Numbered from the stretch's first letter, positions 41,598-50,338 are shown. The stretch: 64,000 bases of DNA from Paenibacillus sp. FSL K6-1096 (GCF_037977055.1 NZ_CP150274.1:4836001-4900000); one strand, 5' to 3'. The notes: generated by a model not told the origin, from the letters alone. Translations and numbers: made by a program.

Positions 41598-42281
41598 ATG
41601 CAAGCAAGTATTCAAACTCTGTTTACTTGGAGCCAGGATCGCATTCTGGCAGGAGGCGCAAAGAAGGTGGTTCTGCTCATTGAGTGGAAGGGGGTAACGC
41701 AAGGCGAGGATTTCCGCAAGAGAAGCCGCAAAGTCGCGGCCCGGGATATTGAGCTGCGGGTCTGGCTGGAAGGCCATGTCAAGGCTACCGGATGTTACGG
41801 ATGCACAGCAGAGGAAGGCGAGGGACGTTCGCTTCTGCTGAAGCTGGGCAAAATCCACGCCGGGCAGCGCAGGTATATTGCCCTGGAATTCATGATGGGG
41901 GCTATGCCGGCAGGCATCCATGAAGCGCTCTGGCTGCAATGGCAGTACAAGCAGCCTGCCGTGGAACGCATCCGCGAGCTGCCGCTCAAGAAGCTGGGGA
42001 TTGAATATTCCCACCATACCGAGCTGCTGGGGGCACGGTGCTGCTTCCACGTAGAGAAGCATCTGGAGCTGCTGCACACCGAGGCGCTGCTGGCAGAGGC
42101 AGAAGCGGCGCGCATGAATAGCAAGGCGGAGGAGTACTATGATAAGCTGCGGCGGCAGGCCGACAGACTGCTGCTGATGGCGGCACGCTCCACCGACATG
42201 CAGCTGCTCAAGGAAGCGGAAGCGCTGTATAAACGGCTCGAAGCGGAGAATCTGCCGCTGGGCAGGACGGCAATGAGATGA
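41598..42281 (+). CDS. Conserved-looking cytoplasmic protein of unknown function
   Basis: About 227 residues starting MQASIQTLFTWSQDRILAGG; AGAGGTGG precedes the ATG. An Ig-like beta-rich half (LRVWLEGHVKATGCYG, LLLKLGKIHAGQRRYIALEF) leads to an alpha-helical, charge-rich C-terminus (~150-220). This resembles the part that follows the von Willebrand A domain in some bacterial VWA proteins, but no VWA domain is present here, so it may be a stand-alone or shortened relative. No signal peptide. The open frame extends upstream through the terminator region; that extension is not considered coding. Confidence 0.55.
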   Translation: MQASIQTLFTWSQDRILAGGAKKVVLLIEWKGVTQGEDFRKRSRKVAARDIELRVWLEGHVKATGCYGCTAEEGEGRSLLLKLGKIHAGQRRYIALEFMMGAMPAGIHEALWLQWQYKQPAVERIRELPLKKLGIEYSHHTELLGARCCFHVEKHLELLHTEALLAEAEAARMNSKAEEYYDKLRRQADRLLLMAARSTDMQLLKEAEALYKRLEAENLPLGRTAMR

Positions 42282-42515
42282 TTGGACCATTACTCGCGTA
42301 ATTATATTAGCCCATGCCCATACATAGGACTTGAATCAAGAATCGCATTCGTAGTCACAGATATCAAATGGAGTCATTTCTAAATGTGGTAGTATAGTAA
42401 AATAGTTCTATTATATTTTCTTAACTCGGTTATTACATCCCCCGTTATAGATATATATAACTAATTTATTTAAAAATAATGGGTCTATTTTACCATAAGT
42501 CAAGGAGAACTGAAT

Positions 42516-43481
42516 ATGACAGACCGATTAATCCGGCTGATGCGCATCATTACGCTAGTTCAGGCGAAACCGGGAATTCTGGCCCGTGAGCTGGCGGAAC
42601 GATGCGGCAACAGTGAGAGAACGATTTATCGGGATATGGATGCGCTCAGTGCCATGCATATCCCCATTACCCATCTGGGGCACGGTAAGGGATACGCTTT
42701 TATTGGGAATTTTGCACTCTACCCTTTGGATTGGTCAGAAGAGGAGGAAGAGGCTTTTTCACAGCTACGCAGGGTTATGACGGATATCAAACCTTTACTG
42801 CCCCCGGGCTTTGAAGATGCGTATGAGAAGGTGATGGCGGCAGATTATAAGCAAAAGGCAGAAAGGGAAGAAACAATGGAACGTACGAGGAAGGAAACCG
42901 GACTGCAGGGGATGGACAAAAACGGGCCGCACGGAGACCAGCCATTCTTCCTTACCGATATTCTGGATGCCGTGATGAAGCAGAGAAGTATACAGGCCGA
43001 TTACACAGAGAATGCGTTTGAAGAAAAAGGTATCCGAATTGATCCCTATTGCCTGGTCCCGCTGGAGAATCGTTTTCACCTGATTGGTTACTGTCATCGC
43101 TTCGGAATTATCCGTACCTTTCATATCAACGGCTTCTCCAGTGTGAATCCGCTGGACCGGTGGTTCTCCAAAGACGAGTTTGACCTGCAGTCCTTCATGG
43201 AGCAGAAGTGGTCTCTGGACCAGGACAGCCTGCAGGTGGAATTCAGAGTCAGATTCTCGCAGCGGATGATGGAACGCCTGAAGCATGAAGAGATGTTCGT
43301 GAAGCCGAGCAGAGTAGACCGCCAGAACCGCAGCCTGCATTTCAAGGTCGCCGTGGAGCAGGACATCGGGTTCGTTCACTGGATTATGAAATACAAGGAG
43401 GAAGCCGAGATTATGGAGCCGGCCTATTACCGGAATGTGCTTAAGCATCAGCTGGAGAAATGGCTGGCACTATACAAATAA
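42516..43481 (+). CDS. HTH/WYL-domain transcriptional regulator (YafY type)
   Basis: 321 residues, RBS AAGGAGA. An N-terminal DeoR-like winged helix (LMRIITLVQAKPGILARELA, SERTIYRDMDALSAMHIPI) is joined by a charged linker (about 105-150) to a WYL domain (~160-240; PYCLVPLENRFHLIGYCHR with the effector-contact residues) and a WCX C-terminal extension (~245-318). WYL regulators sense nucleotides or other small ligands. Flanked on both sides by AT-rich gaps (42282-42515, 43482-43745) with no gene; target unknown. Confidence 0.85.
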   Translation: MTDRLIRLMRIITLVQAKPGILARELAERCGNSERTIYRDMDALSAMHIPITHLGHGKGYAFIGNFALYPLDWSEEEEEAFSQLRRVMTDIKPLLPPGFEDAYEKVMAADYKQKAEREETMERTRKETGLQGMDKNGPHGDQPFFLTDILDAVMKQRSIQADYTENAFEEKGIRIDPYCLVPLENRFHLIGYCHRFGIIRTFHINGFSSVNPLDRWFSKDEFDLQSFMEQKWSLDQDSLQVEFRVRFSQRMMERLKHEEMFVKPSRVDRQNRSLHFKVAVEQDIGFVHWIMKYKEEAEIMEPAYYRNVLKHQLEKWLALYK

Positions 43482-43745
43482 CACTTATCCTATTCTGGAT
43501 TCCGGAGCTTCTATTTGTTGTGATATACAGACGAAACACATCGGGTTAGTTATTTGTGTAAATTTTCCTTGCATAGGCAGGAAATCCATAGTGACTTAAT
43601 ACAATAAATAACATTAATATTTATATAAAGTCAATTTTGTCACTTTTAATGTTAGGTATTAGTTAAAATATTTAACTTATAATATGATTATTGACCAGGT
43701 ATTTGACCTTTGTTCAATTTCTGACAGAAGAGAGGTAGCGCGCAG

Positions 43746-44055
43746 ATGCAACCAGTTCTGAGAGCGGTGAAGGCGGTCGATGATCTCTCCTTCGCTGTGG
43801 GCAGAGGCGAGACCTTCGGTCTTGTAGGAGAGAGCGGCTGCGGCAAATCCACGGCAGGGCGCGCACTGCTCCGGCTGATTGAACCGACAGCGGGCGAGAT
43901 CTGGTTCGAGGGACAGGATATTATGAAGCTATCTGCTGAAGAGATGCGCAAGGGCAACGGCAGCGGATCGGGATTGCCAGAGCCTTGGCGCTTCAGCCAA
44001 AGCTGATTATCGCCGATGAGCCCGTCTCTTGCGCGATGTACTGGACCCCCGGATG
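43746..44055 (+). pseudogene. Remnant of an oligopeptide ABC transporter ATPase (OppF/AppF-like)
   Basis: Residues 1-70 read like the N-terminus of OppF: VKAVDDLSFAVGRGETFGLV, Walker A GESGCGKSTAGRALLRLIEP, then GEIWFEGQDIMKLSAEEMRK. The frame then jumps: in another frame RIGIARALALQPKLIIADEP and VS (Walker B region, about 43968-44031) follows directly, so some 70-80 codons, including the ABC signature, are deleted and a frameshift is present; the C-terminus is gone. The gene cannot make a working ATPase. It lies directly upstream of the acyl-RiPP cluster and may mark where that cluster was inserted. Confidence 0.8.
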
Positions 44056-44078
44056 AAAAGCTGAAGCAGATGTACCAG

Positions 44079-44112
44079 AACCAATCCGCCGGAAGAGGCG
44101 GGTTGGTTTTTT
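44079..44112 (+). terminator. Terminator after the OppF remnant
   Basis: AACCAATCCGCC and GGCGGGTTGGTT are perfect 12-base arms with a six-base loop and a T run; it insulates the downstream cluster. The 210 bp between it and the ACP gene are AT-rich and must contain the cluster promoter; a TATGAT at 44218 lacks a good -35. Confidence 0.92.
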
Positions 44113-44322
44113 GGTATGTAGAGACGATCTTTATTGAAATAAAGTCTTTTTGTTCATATCTACATATTTCGACTGAAAAATACAAAAAAAGCGATGGATA
44201 AAACCTTTAAATGGGTTTATGATAGATTCATCAAATGGAAGATTAATCCTATTATTTAAAAAAGTGAAAAATATCACTAAGGCTACTAAGAATGGATGCT
44301 TCAGAGAAAGGGAGAATACATA

Positions 44323-44586
44323 ATGAAATTGCAGAAAGAGGTAATCGCCAATCTCCAGACTATCCTAGTAACGAAGCTGCGGCTTCCGATGCAGCCCACA
44401 GAGATTGATCCTGAGATGGAATTGTTCAATAGCGGATTGGGCTTGGATTCTGTCGATTCTTTGGAATTAATCGCAGCAATTCATGAGGATTACGGACTTG
44501 AGCTGAACGCTGAGCATACCCCGTTCTTCAGAAACCTGAATACATTAAGTGAATATATCAGTTCTTCTCTGGCGGCAACCCCGTGA
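44323..44586 (+). CDS. Acyl carrier protein of the acyl-RiPP cluster
   Basis: 87 residues, ATG eight bases after AAAGGGAG. The phosphopantetheine attachment site is Ser43 in GLGLDSVDSLELIAAI, matching the D-S-[LV]-x-x-x-E-L pattern. Helical throughout (about 5-20, 44-57, 76-84). It would carry the growing acyl chain for the ketosynthase, reductase and dehydratase encoded next. It is distinct from a housekeeping AcpP in context: it heads an operon that ends in peptide precursors and a BtrH-like acyltransferase, a family whose known member takes its acyl group from an ACP. Stop and next start overlap (GTGA). Confidence 0.9.
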   Translation: MKLQKEVIANLQTILVTKLRLPMQPTEIDPEMELFNSGLGLDSVDSLELIAAIHEDYGLELNAEHTPFFRNLNTLSEYISSSLAATP

Positions 44587-47021
44587 GGAGCGGGAAGCAA
44601 TGTGTAGTTACCGGACTAGGTGCCATTTGTGCGAACGGGGCGGATACATATTCATTCTGGGATAACTGCCTGCACGGACTCAGCGGTATCGGGCCGCTCT
44701 CGGCTGAGAAGCTGGGCCGCGATATTCCAGGGTGGTATGGCGAGGCGGAGGAAGTTATTTCATTGACTGGTGGCGTACGGGATTTCCGGAGAATGGACAG
44801 GACATCCTTACTGTGCCTGAAGGCTGCTGAAGAAGCGGTAACACACTCCGGAGCAGACTTCACCAGGATGGACAGGCAGCGTGTAAGTGTCGTGATGGGA
44901 AGCTGTACAGGCGGGCCAAGCAGTGCAGAACGCATGTTAACAAGGCTGCGGGGCGGGAAGAGATTATCCCCCTATGATGTGCTTAATATCCCGATCCATG
45001 CTACGGCCGGGCATATTGCAGGACATTATAATTTGGGCGGCTCTGTAACCAATATCGCCAATGCCTGTGCGGCAGGGGCAATGAGCATTGCGTATGCCTG
45101 CGACTTAATCCGCTACGGCAAGGCCGATCTGGTCATAGCCGGCGGTGCAGATGCCTTCGCCAAGCTCCAGTTCGGCGGCTTCTATGCCCTTAAGGCTCTG
45201 GATGCCTCTCCCTGCTCGCCTTTTAGCAGAAGTGAAGGGATCACTCTCGGCGAGGGAGCCGGGGTTATGATTCTGGAATCCAGGGAACATGCTATCAGCC
45301 GCGGTGCTGCTATTCTGGCAGAGGTGCTGGGGTACGGTGTAACCTCAGATGCTTATCACATCACAGCTCCACATCCAGAGGGCGAAGGACAGATTGCCGC
45401 CATCCGTCTTGCATTGGAAGAGGCCGGCCTTGCCAGCGGAGAGATCGGTTATCTCAACGCGCATGGAACAGGAACGCCGTTGAATGATGCTGCTGAGCAG
45501 AAGGCCCTGGAGGCGGTCTTTGCTCCTGAAGAGATTGCCGTAAGCTCCACCAAATCGATGATCGGACATTGTCTCGGAGCAGCGGGAGCCCTGGAGGCGG
45601 TCATTACGGTCCAGGCGCTTGAGCATCAGCAGATTCCGCCAACCATCCATTTCAGCGGCAATACGTCCTCCCGGTTCAATTTTGTGCCGGATACAGCGCA
45701 GCGCAGAAGCTTTGAATATGCGATGTCGAACTCCTTTGCGTTTGGAGGGAATAATGCAAGCCTGATTTTTGCCAAAAATTCATATAACAACGAAATAAAT
45801 TCAATTATTGAAGGTAAAGTATACATAACAGGAATCGGACTCCTTACTTCACAGGGTAATGATATTGCTGCTTATTGGAAGAATATGCATGACATAGACG
45901 GGGAGCAGTCCCCGGCACTGGAGGCTCCGTTTGGCCTTGTGCCTGACTCCTGCCTGTCAGCGGAGGGGATCTCCCCGGCTTATATACGACGTATGGACAG
46001 GTTATCCAAGCTGCTGTTGTTCACGGGCCTTGGCGCCATCCGGGATTCAGGCCTTGTAATGGATGACCGGCAATCTAAGGATACAGGACTCATTGTGGGC
46101 ACTTCAGACGGGCCGGCTAGCGAAATCCGCAGCTTCCTGGAGCAGCTGCTCGCCAAGGGTATCCAGGCAGGCAGCCCAATGCTGTTTCCTAATACCGTCT
46201 ATAATGCGGCCGCAGCACAGCTGTCGATCAGCCAGCGGATACAAGGCTGCAATATGACAGTAAGCAATGGAATTGCCTCCGGCCTGGATGCGATATGCGA
46301 CAGCTTCGAGATGGTCAGAACCGGCAGGCATCAGGTAGTGCTTGCAGCCGGAGTGGACGAATATTCTGACACCGCTCACCTGCTCTATGACACGCTGCAA
46401 GCACTTGACCGGCAAGGAGAGTCCTCATTGTCCGAGCCGTATAGCTTCACCGGCAACGGATTCTCGCTGACGGAGGGCGCAGCGGTACTTGCCCTTGAGT
46501 CTGAGGATCATGCCCTCTCCCGCGGGGCTTCCCTGTATGCCGAGATTACGGGGTATGGACGTTCCTACCAGTTCGCTGCTCCTGGAAAGATTGATCCCGA
46601 AGGAACGGCTCTTGATCTTGCCATTCTGCAGGCCACGTCCATGTCGGGGCTGTATCCGGAAGACATTGATGCCATTGTGGGCTTCGCGAACGGTGATCCT
46701 GCTATCGACAGGATGGAGCTGCGCAGCTATGAGCGCGTGTTCGGCAGCAGGGCGGATAACATACCGGTATATGCCATCAAGGACCGGTTGGGCGAAGGGC
46801 GGGCAGGGACAAGCGCTGTGCAGGCTGCTCATGCCGCCATGCTGCTGTATAGCGGGGAACGTCCGCATCCCCGGAGAGGGAACCAAGTGCCTCCGGTTGA
46901 GAATAATCGTGGTGATGGCCAAGGGTTCAACACAGTTCTGGTCACCAGCTTCTCGTTCGGAGGAGGCTTTAGCGCCATGGTACTGCAGCAAGCCCCGGGC
47001 CGGAGAGGAGAGCAGTCATGA
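44583..47021 (+). CDS. Fused ketosynthase and chain-length-factor (KS-CLF)
   Basis: 812 residues forming two consecutive ketosynthase domains. Domain 1 (1-~400) keeps the full catalytic set: Cys162 (NACAAGA), His294 (NAHGTGTPLND) and His329 (KSMIGHCLGAAGA). Domain 2 (~412-805) keeps the fold motifs (GLLTSQGNDIAAYW, SFTGNGFSLTEGAAVLALE, SFSFGGGFSAM) but has lost all three: Ile564 replaces Cys (SNGIASGLDA), Asn replaces the first His (GFANGDPAIDR) and Glu the second (RLGEGRAG). That is the KS-alpha/KS-beta (CLF) pair of type II polyketide synthases, here on one chain. The start is GTG overlapping the ACP stop, with no good RBS, implying coupling. It would build the acyl chain on the ACP. Confidence 0.88.
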   Translation: MRSGKQCVVTGLGAICANGADTYSFWDNCLHGLSGIGPLSAEKLGRDIPGWYGEAEEVISLTGGVRDFRRMDRTSLLCLKAAEEAVTHSGADFTRMDRQRVSVVMGSCTGGPSSAERMLTRLRGGKRLSPYDVLNIPIHATAGHIAGHYNLGGSVTNIANACAAGAMSIAYACDLIRYGKADLVIAGGADAFAKLQFGGFYALKALDASPCSPFSRSEGITLGEGAGVMILESREHAISRGAAILAEVLGYGVTSDAYHITAPHPEGEGQIAAIRLALEEAGLASGEIGYLNAHGTGTPLNDAAEQKALEAVFAPEEIAVSSTKSMIGHCLGAAGALEAVITVQALEHQQIPPTIHFSGNTSSRFNFVPDTAQRRSFEYAMSNSFAFGGNNASLIFAKNSYNNEINSIIEGKVYITGIGLLTSQGNDIAAYWKNMHDIDGEQSPALEAPFGLVPDSCLSAEGISPAYIRRMDRLSKLLLFTGLGAIRDSGLVMDDRQSKDTGLIVGTSDGPASEIRSFLEQLLAKGIQAGSPMLFPNTVYNAAAAQLSISQRIQGCNMTVSNGIASGLDAICDSFEMVRTGRHQVVLAAGVDEYSDTAHLLYDTLQALDRQGESSLSEPYSFTGNGFSLTEGAAVLALESEDHALSRGASLYAEITGYGRSYQFAAPGKIDPEGTALDLAILQATSMSGLYPEDIDAIVGFANGDPAIDRMELRSYERVFGSRADNIPVYAIKDRLGEGRAGTSAVQAAHAAMLLYSGERPHPRRGNQVPPVENNRGDGQGFNTVLVTSFSFGGGFSAMVLQQAPGRRGEQS

Positions 47022-47755
47022 AGCAGGTAGCGGTCGTTACAGGAGGATCAAGGGGAATCGGCAAAGCATGTGCGCTGGGGCTGGCCCGGGCCGGTATGGA
47101 TGTAGTGGTGAACTACCATGAGAACCAGGAATGTGCGCTTGAGGTTGTAGCTACCATTCAGAGTTACGGGGCGCGTGCGATTGCCGTCCAGGCGGATGTC
47201 TCCCGAAGCAGTCAGGTGAAGCGGCTGTTTGAGGAGACGGTCGCGGCTTTTGGGACTATGGATGTACTAATCAATAATGCAGGGATCTCGGACAGCACGC
47301 TCGGTATGATGATCAGCGACCAGCAGATGGAGCGGTCCATTGATACCAATCTTAAGGGATGCATGTATTGCTGCAAACAGGCAGCACTGCTGATGGTACG
47401 GAATAAGCGGGGCAAAATCATCAATTTATCTTCGGTTAGCTCCTTCAAAGGATTAACCGGGCAGTCCTTGTACAGTGCTACTAAAGGGGCAGTGAATGCT
47501 TATACCAGAGTGCTCGCCAAGGAGTTGGCCCGCTTTAACATCCAGGTGAATGCAGTCGCTCCCGGATTCATTGAGACGGATATGGTGTCCGCGCTCTCAG
47601 CGGCGAAGCAGGAGGAGTACTTGAAGCTGATCCCTGCCCATGCCTTCGGCAAGCCGGAGGATGTCGCCAACCTTGTCTGTTTCCTGAGCAGCGATAAGGC
47701 GGATTATATCACTGGTCAGGTCATGATTGTAGACGGCGGGCTGGAGATCGGATGA
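47018..47755 (+). CDS. 3-oxoacyl-ACP reductase (FabG-like SDR)
   Basis: 245 residues of short-chain dehydrogenase fold: NADPH motif VVTGGSRGIGKACALGLAR, NNAG at ~86 and catalytic Ser-Tyr-Lys in INLSSVSSF and LYSATKGAVNAY. A C-terminal VDGGLEIG end is typical of FabG. It reduces the beta-keto group made by the KS-CLF. Overlaps both neighbours by four bases or less. As part of this operon it is likely dedicated to the special acyl chain, not general fatty acid synthesis. Confidence 0.9.
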   Translation: MKQVAVVTGGSRGIGKACALGLARAGMDVVVNYHENQECALEVVATIQSYGARAIAVQADVSRSSQVKRLFEETVAAFGTMDVLINNAGISDSTLGMMISDQQMERSIDTNLKGCMYCCKQAALLMVRNKRGKIINLSSVSSFKGLTGQSLYSATKGAVNAYTRVLAKELARFNIQVNAVAPGFIETDMVSALSAAKQEEYLKLIPAHAFGKPEDVANLVCFLSSDKADYITGQVMIVDGGLEIG

Positions 47756-47766
47756 GGAGGAGCGGG

Positions 47767-48180
47767 ATGAACGAGATGTATTCATTGCTTGAGCAGCGCC
47801 CCCCATTCCTGTTCCTGGATAAGCTTCTGGAGCTGGAACCGGGCGTCTATGCCAAGGCTATCAAGAATGTCAGCATCAATGAGCCGTTTTTCAGCGGGCA
47901 TTTCCCCCGTCAGCCTATTATGCCCGGCGCCTTGATTATGGAAGCGGCTGCACAGCTTTGTGCTGTTGTCATGGGCAGAGCGGATGAACAGCCGGATACG
48001 CTTCCCGTGCTGATTAAGGTGGAACTGATGAAGTTCTTGAAGCCCGTCGTTCCGGGAGACCGCCTGGAGCTGGAGGCCCGGCTCCTGTCAGGCACGCCGT
48101 CATTGGCCAAATTTAGCGTAGAAGGCTTTGTTGAAGACCGGAAGGCAGCAAACGGTATTCTCGTATTTTCATTCATATAG
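47767..48180 (+). CDS. 3-hydroxyacyl-ACP dehydratase (FabZ-like hot-dog protein)
   Basis: About 137 residues starting MNEMYSLLEQRPPFLFLDKL; GAGGAGG precedes this ATG, and an ATG five codons upstream overlaps the previous stop without a site. The hot-dog active site is present: catalytic His in FFSGHFPRQPIMPGALIMEA with the conserved Glu in IMEAAAQL. It would remove water from the 3-hydroxyacyl-ACP. No enoyl reductase gene follows, so double bonds made here could stay, giving a polyene chain as in highly reducing type II PKS systems. Confidence 0.88.
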   Translation: MNEMYSLLEQRPPFLFLDKLLELEPGVYAKAIKNVSINEPFFSGHFPRQPIMPGALIMEAAAQLCAVVMGRADEQPDTLPVLIKVELMKFLKPVVPGDRLELEARLLSGTPSLAKFSVEGFVEDRKAANGILVFSFI

Positions 48181-48216
48181 TCATCCATAACCAACATTAA
48201 AGAGCGGAGGCGCAAT

Positions 48217-49602
48217 ATGTACAGAGTCAGCAATTATACGATTTCCATTCCATTAACTGAGGACAAGGACAGATTCATGTTAGTACACGGGTATTCCGGG
48301 GCATTCGATATTGTGAACGAGTCGATCCACCACGCACTGCGCAGCAGCGCTACGGAGGAGGAGCTTCTGCACGAAATTACAGCCGGAGACAGACAAGTAC
48401 TGGAACAGCGGGGCTACCTCACCACGAAGACTGAAGAGGAAGAATTGCAGACATTGGGCAAAATCTCGGAGGTGCTGCACCGGGCAAGCTCCAAGGTACT
48501 TTCCATTACGCTAATCCCCACGTATAACTGCAATTTCCGCTGCGAGTATTGTTTCGAGAAGAAATTATTTGATAAGGGAAAAGATTACCTGCAGCGTTCC
48601 ATGGATGCCGAGACGCTTGCCGCAGTCTTCGGCCAGATTGACAAGTATAGGGAAGAGGGCTACCAGATTGGCCAGGTCACCTTGTTCGGCGGGGAGCCGC
48701 TGCTGCGGACAAGCTACCCCATCGTGAAGCAAATCGTAGATTTATGCAAAGAACGGGGAATTACGCTGTTCGCTGTGACCAACGGCCATGATCTGAAGCA
48801 TTATCAGGACCTGCTTACGAAGGATGGAATCAATTCGATCCAGATCACCCTGGACGGGGAAGAAGCGGCACATGACAGCCGGAGATACCTTGCCGGGGGC
48901 CAGCCGACCTTTGCCCGGATTGTGGAGAACATCACCATGGCGCTGAAGCAGGGTATACATGTGGCGGTCCGTTCCAATGTCAACAAGCGCAATATGGCCC
49001 AGCTCGAGGGGCTGATGAAGCTGTACCAGGATAAAGGCTGGACGGAATATCCGAATTTCAGCTACTACTTCAAATCAACGCATAAATGCTATGAAGAGCC
49101 TGCGGAGGCCATCACCGATGTAGAGCTAATGGAACGGCTGAATACCATATACGGCGGTGTCGAAGGCTTCTCCTTCAATAGCATCTACAGCAATCTGACC
49201 CGGACCCTGGGCAGCATGTTCAAGAGCGAAGGCTATGCCCCGCTTAGGGCTGGGTATTGCGGAGCCACCACCGGAATGTTCACTATTGATCCCTATGGTG
49301 ACATCTATCCCTGCTGGGATGTTCTGGGTGACCGTAAAGAGAGCATTGGTGTGGTCAACCTGGAGCAGGCCCGCTTTGAGCTAAATGACCGCTCAGCCTT
49401 CTGGCGGGGACGGACGGCCGACAAGATTGAGGAGTGTGCAACCTGCAAATACGCTCTGTTCTGCGGAGGCGGCTGCGGGGCACATGCCAACATTGCCAAC
49501 AAAGATCATTACACGGCATACTGCGAGAATTTCAAGCTGATTTTTGATGAAGTGGTTGCGGGACTGTACAGCAAGATCCTGAAGGAACCGGCGCAGGTAT
49601 AG
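48217..49602 (+). CDS. Radical SAM/SPASM peptide-modifying enzyme
   Basis: 461 residues, RBS GGAGG. Residues 1-90 look like a peptide-recognition (RRE-like) region. The radical SAM core starts at LSITLIPTYNCNFRCEYCFE with the CxxxCxxC cluster ligands Cys105, Cys109 and Cys112 and the GGEP motif in TLFGGEPLL. The C-terminal SPASM domain has GYCGATTGMFTIDPYGDIYP, CWD, ECATCKYALFCGGGCG and a last Cys in AYCENF, enough ligands for two auxiliary 4Fe-4S clusters. Such enzymes make thioether (sactipeptide/ranthipeptide), C-C or epimerised linkages in precursor peptides. Three Cys-rich precursors follow within 31 bp, so thioether formation is likely but unproven. Confidence 0.92.
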   Translation: MYRVSNYTISIPLTEDKDRFMLVHGYSGAFDIVNESIHHALRSSATEEELLHEITAGDRQVLEQRGYLTTKTEEEELQTLGKISEVLHRASSKVLSITLIPTYNCNFRCEYCFEKKLFDKGKDYLQRSMDAETLAAVFGQIDKYREEGYQIGQVTLFGGEPLLRTSYPIVKQIVDLCKERGITLFAVTNGHDLKHYQDLLTKDGINSIQITLDGEEAAHDSRRYLAGGQPTFARIVENITMALKQGIHVAVRSNVNKRNMAQLEGLMKLYQDKGWTEYPNFSYYFKSTHKCYEEPAEAITDVELMERLNTIYGGVEGFSFNSIYSNLTRTLGSMFKSEGYAPLRAGYCGATTGMFTIDPYGDIYPCWDVLGDRKESIGVVNLEQARFELNDRSAFWRGRTADKIEECATCKYALFCGGGCGAHANIANKDHYTAYCENFKLIFDEVVAGLYSKILKEPAQV

Positions 49603-49633
49603 ACATCTTCTCTTCCGAAAGGAGGTGATAACT

Positions 49634-49822
49634 ATGCAGACAGAGACTGTTCAATCGTTGAACAAGAATGTCAGCTTCAATGAGAAAATGGATATTCTGT
49701 TCCAGGAACTAACCGAGCGTACCGAAATGTCCTGTTCCAGCAATCATTGTACGATCGTTAGTACCACTCCAGGCGGAGGGTCGTGTCTGGGCAATATTTC
49801 TTTCTGTGATGTGAATCTGTAA
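49634..49822 (+). CDS. RiPP precursor peptide A
   Basis: 62 residues, ATG after AAAGGAGGTGATAACT, one of the strongest ribosome sites in the window. The leader (1-~32) has SLNKN, then EKMDILFQELTERTEM; the core begins at Cys34 and contains cysteines 34, 39, 51 and 58, with a Gly-rich TPGGGS turn. The stretch from the Met before the first Cys is shared with the next two peptides: ER-[TP]-E-M-x-C-x4-C. No GG protease site. Substrate of the preceding radical SAM enzyme by position. Confidence 0.88.
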   Translation: MQTETVQSLNKNVSFNEKMDILFQELTERTEMSCSSNHCTIVSTTPGGGSCLGNISFCDVNL

Positions 49823-49860
49823 GTCTAATGCTTCTATATTACGTGGAGGAGGTGAGAACA

Positions 49861-50010
49861 ATGGAAAAAAGCATTCAATCTGTGAATCAAAGCCTTGAGA
49901 TTGATGAACAAATGGACTTATTATTCGAAGAATTATCCGAAAGAACAGAAATGAGCTGCTCAGGCAATGCTTGTGGCGGAAACATTTCAGGATGTATTGT
50001 TGCAGCGTAA
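49861..50010 (+). CDS. RiPP precursor peptide B
   Basis: 49 residues, ATG after GGAGGTGAGAACA. Leader SIQSVNQSLEIDEQMDLLFE and ELSERTEM aligns with peptide A without gaps. Core is SCSGNACGGNISGCIVAA: cysteines 33, 38 and 45 with several Gly, Asn and Ala acceptor positions. It is the shortest of the three and too short for many gene callers if the correct ATG is used. Confidence 0.88.
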   Translation: MEKSIQSVNQSLEIDEQMDLLFEELSERTEMSCSGNACGGNISGCIVAA

Positions 50011-50045
50011 TGCATCTATCTGAACCATGAAAGTGTGGTGACAAA

Positions 50046-50234
50046 ATGATCCAATCATTGAACAAAGAAATCCGGGTTAACGAACTGGATGAGATGATGC
50101 TGGAGCTGGAGGAAAGACCTGAAATGATCTGCTTCTTCCATGCCTGCGGAGGCGACCTTGGCACCGGCTGCCTCCCGGTAGCTTGTGCAGGATATCTGGG
50201 CCCGGGCCTCGGAGTTTGTATCCTGGGTACTTAA
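50046..50234 (+). CDS. RiPP precursor peptide C
   Basis: 62 residues, ATG after GTGGTGAC. Leader IQSLNKEIRVNELDEMMLEL and EERPEM corresponds to peptides A and B. The core is longer and more hydrophobic, with cysteines 29, 34, 42, 47 and 58 and many glycines (ACGGDLGTGCLPVACAGYLG). It keeps the CxxxxC start but differs in the rest, so the three peptides probably give distinct products or a multi-component one. Confidence 0.88.
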   Translation: MIQSLNKEIRVNELDEMMLELEERPEMICFFHACGGDLGTGCLPVACAGYLGPGLGVCILGT

Positions 50235-50258
50235 TAGGCTACATAACATCATGAACAA

Positions 50259-50291
50259 GACAGGTCGGGATGTTCTCTCCCGGCCTGTCTA
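50259..50291 (+). terminator. Hairpin between precursor genes and peptidase gene
   Basis: GACAGGTCGGGA and TCCCGGCCTGTC are nearly perfect arms (50259-50289) with only a weak T tail. It may be a leaky terminator or mRNA-stabilising hairpin that keeps precursor mRNA in excess over downstream messages. Confidence 0.7.
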
Positions 50292-50338
50292 CCTTATCGC
50301 TGATACTATAAGCTATCTCCTGAGAAAGTAGTGATATT

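Noticed and set aside
43746..44006. Functional oligopeptide ABC ATPase
   Set aside because: Walker A is present but the signature motif and about 70-80 residues are missing, with a frameshift before the Walker B region.
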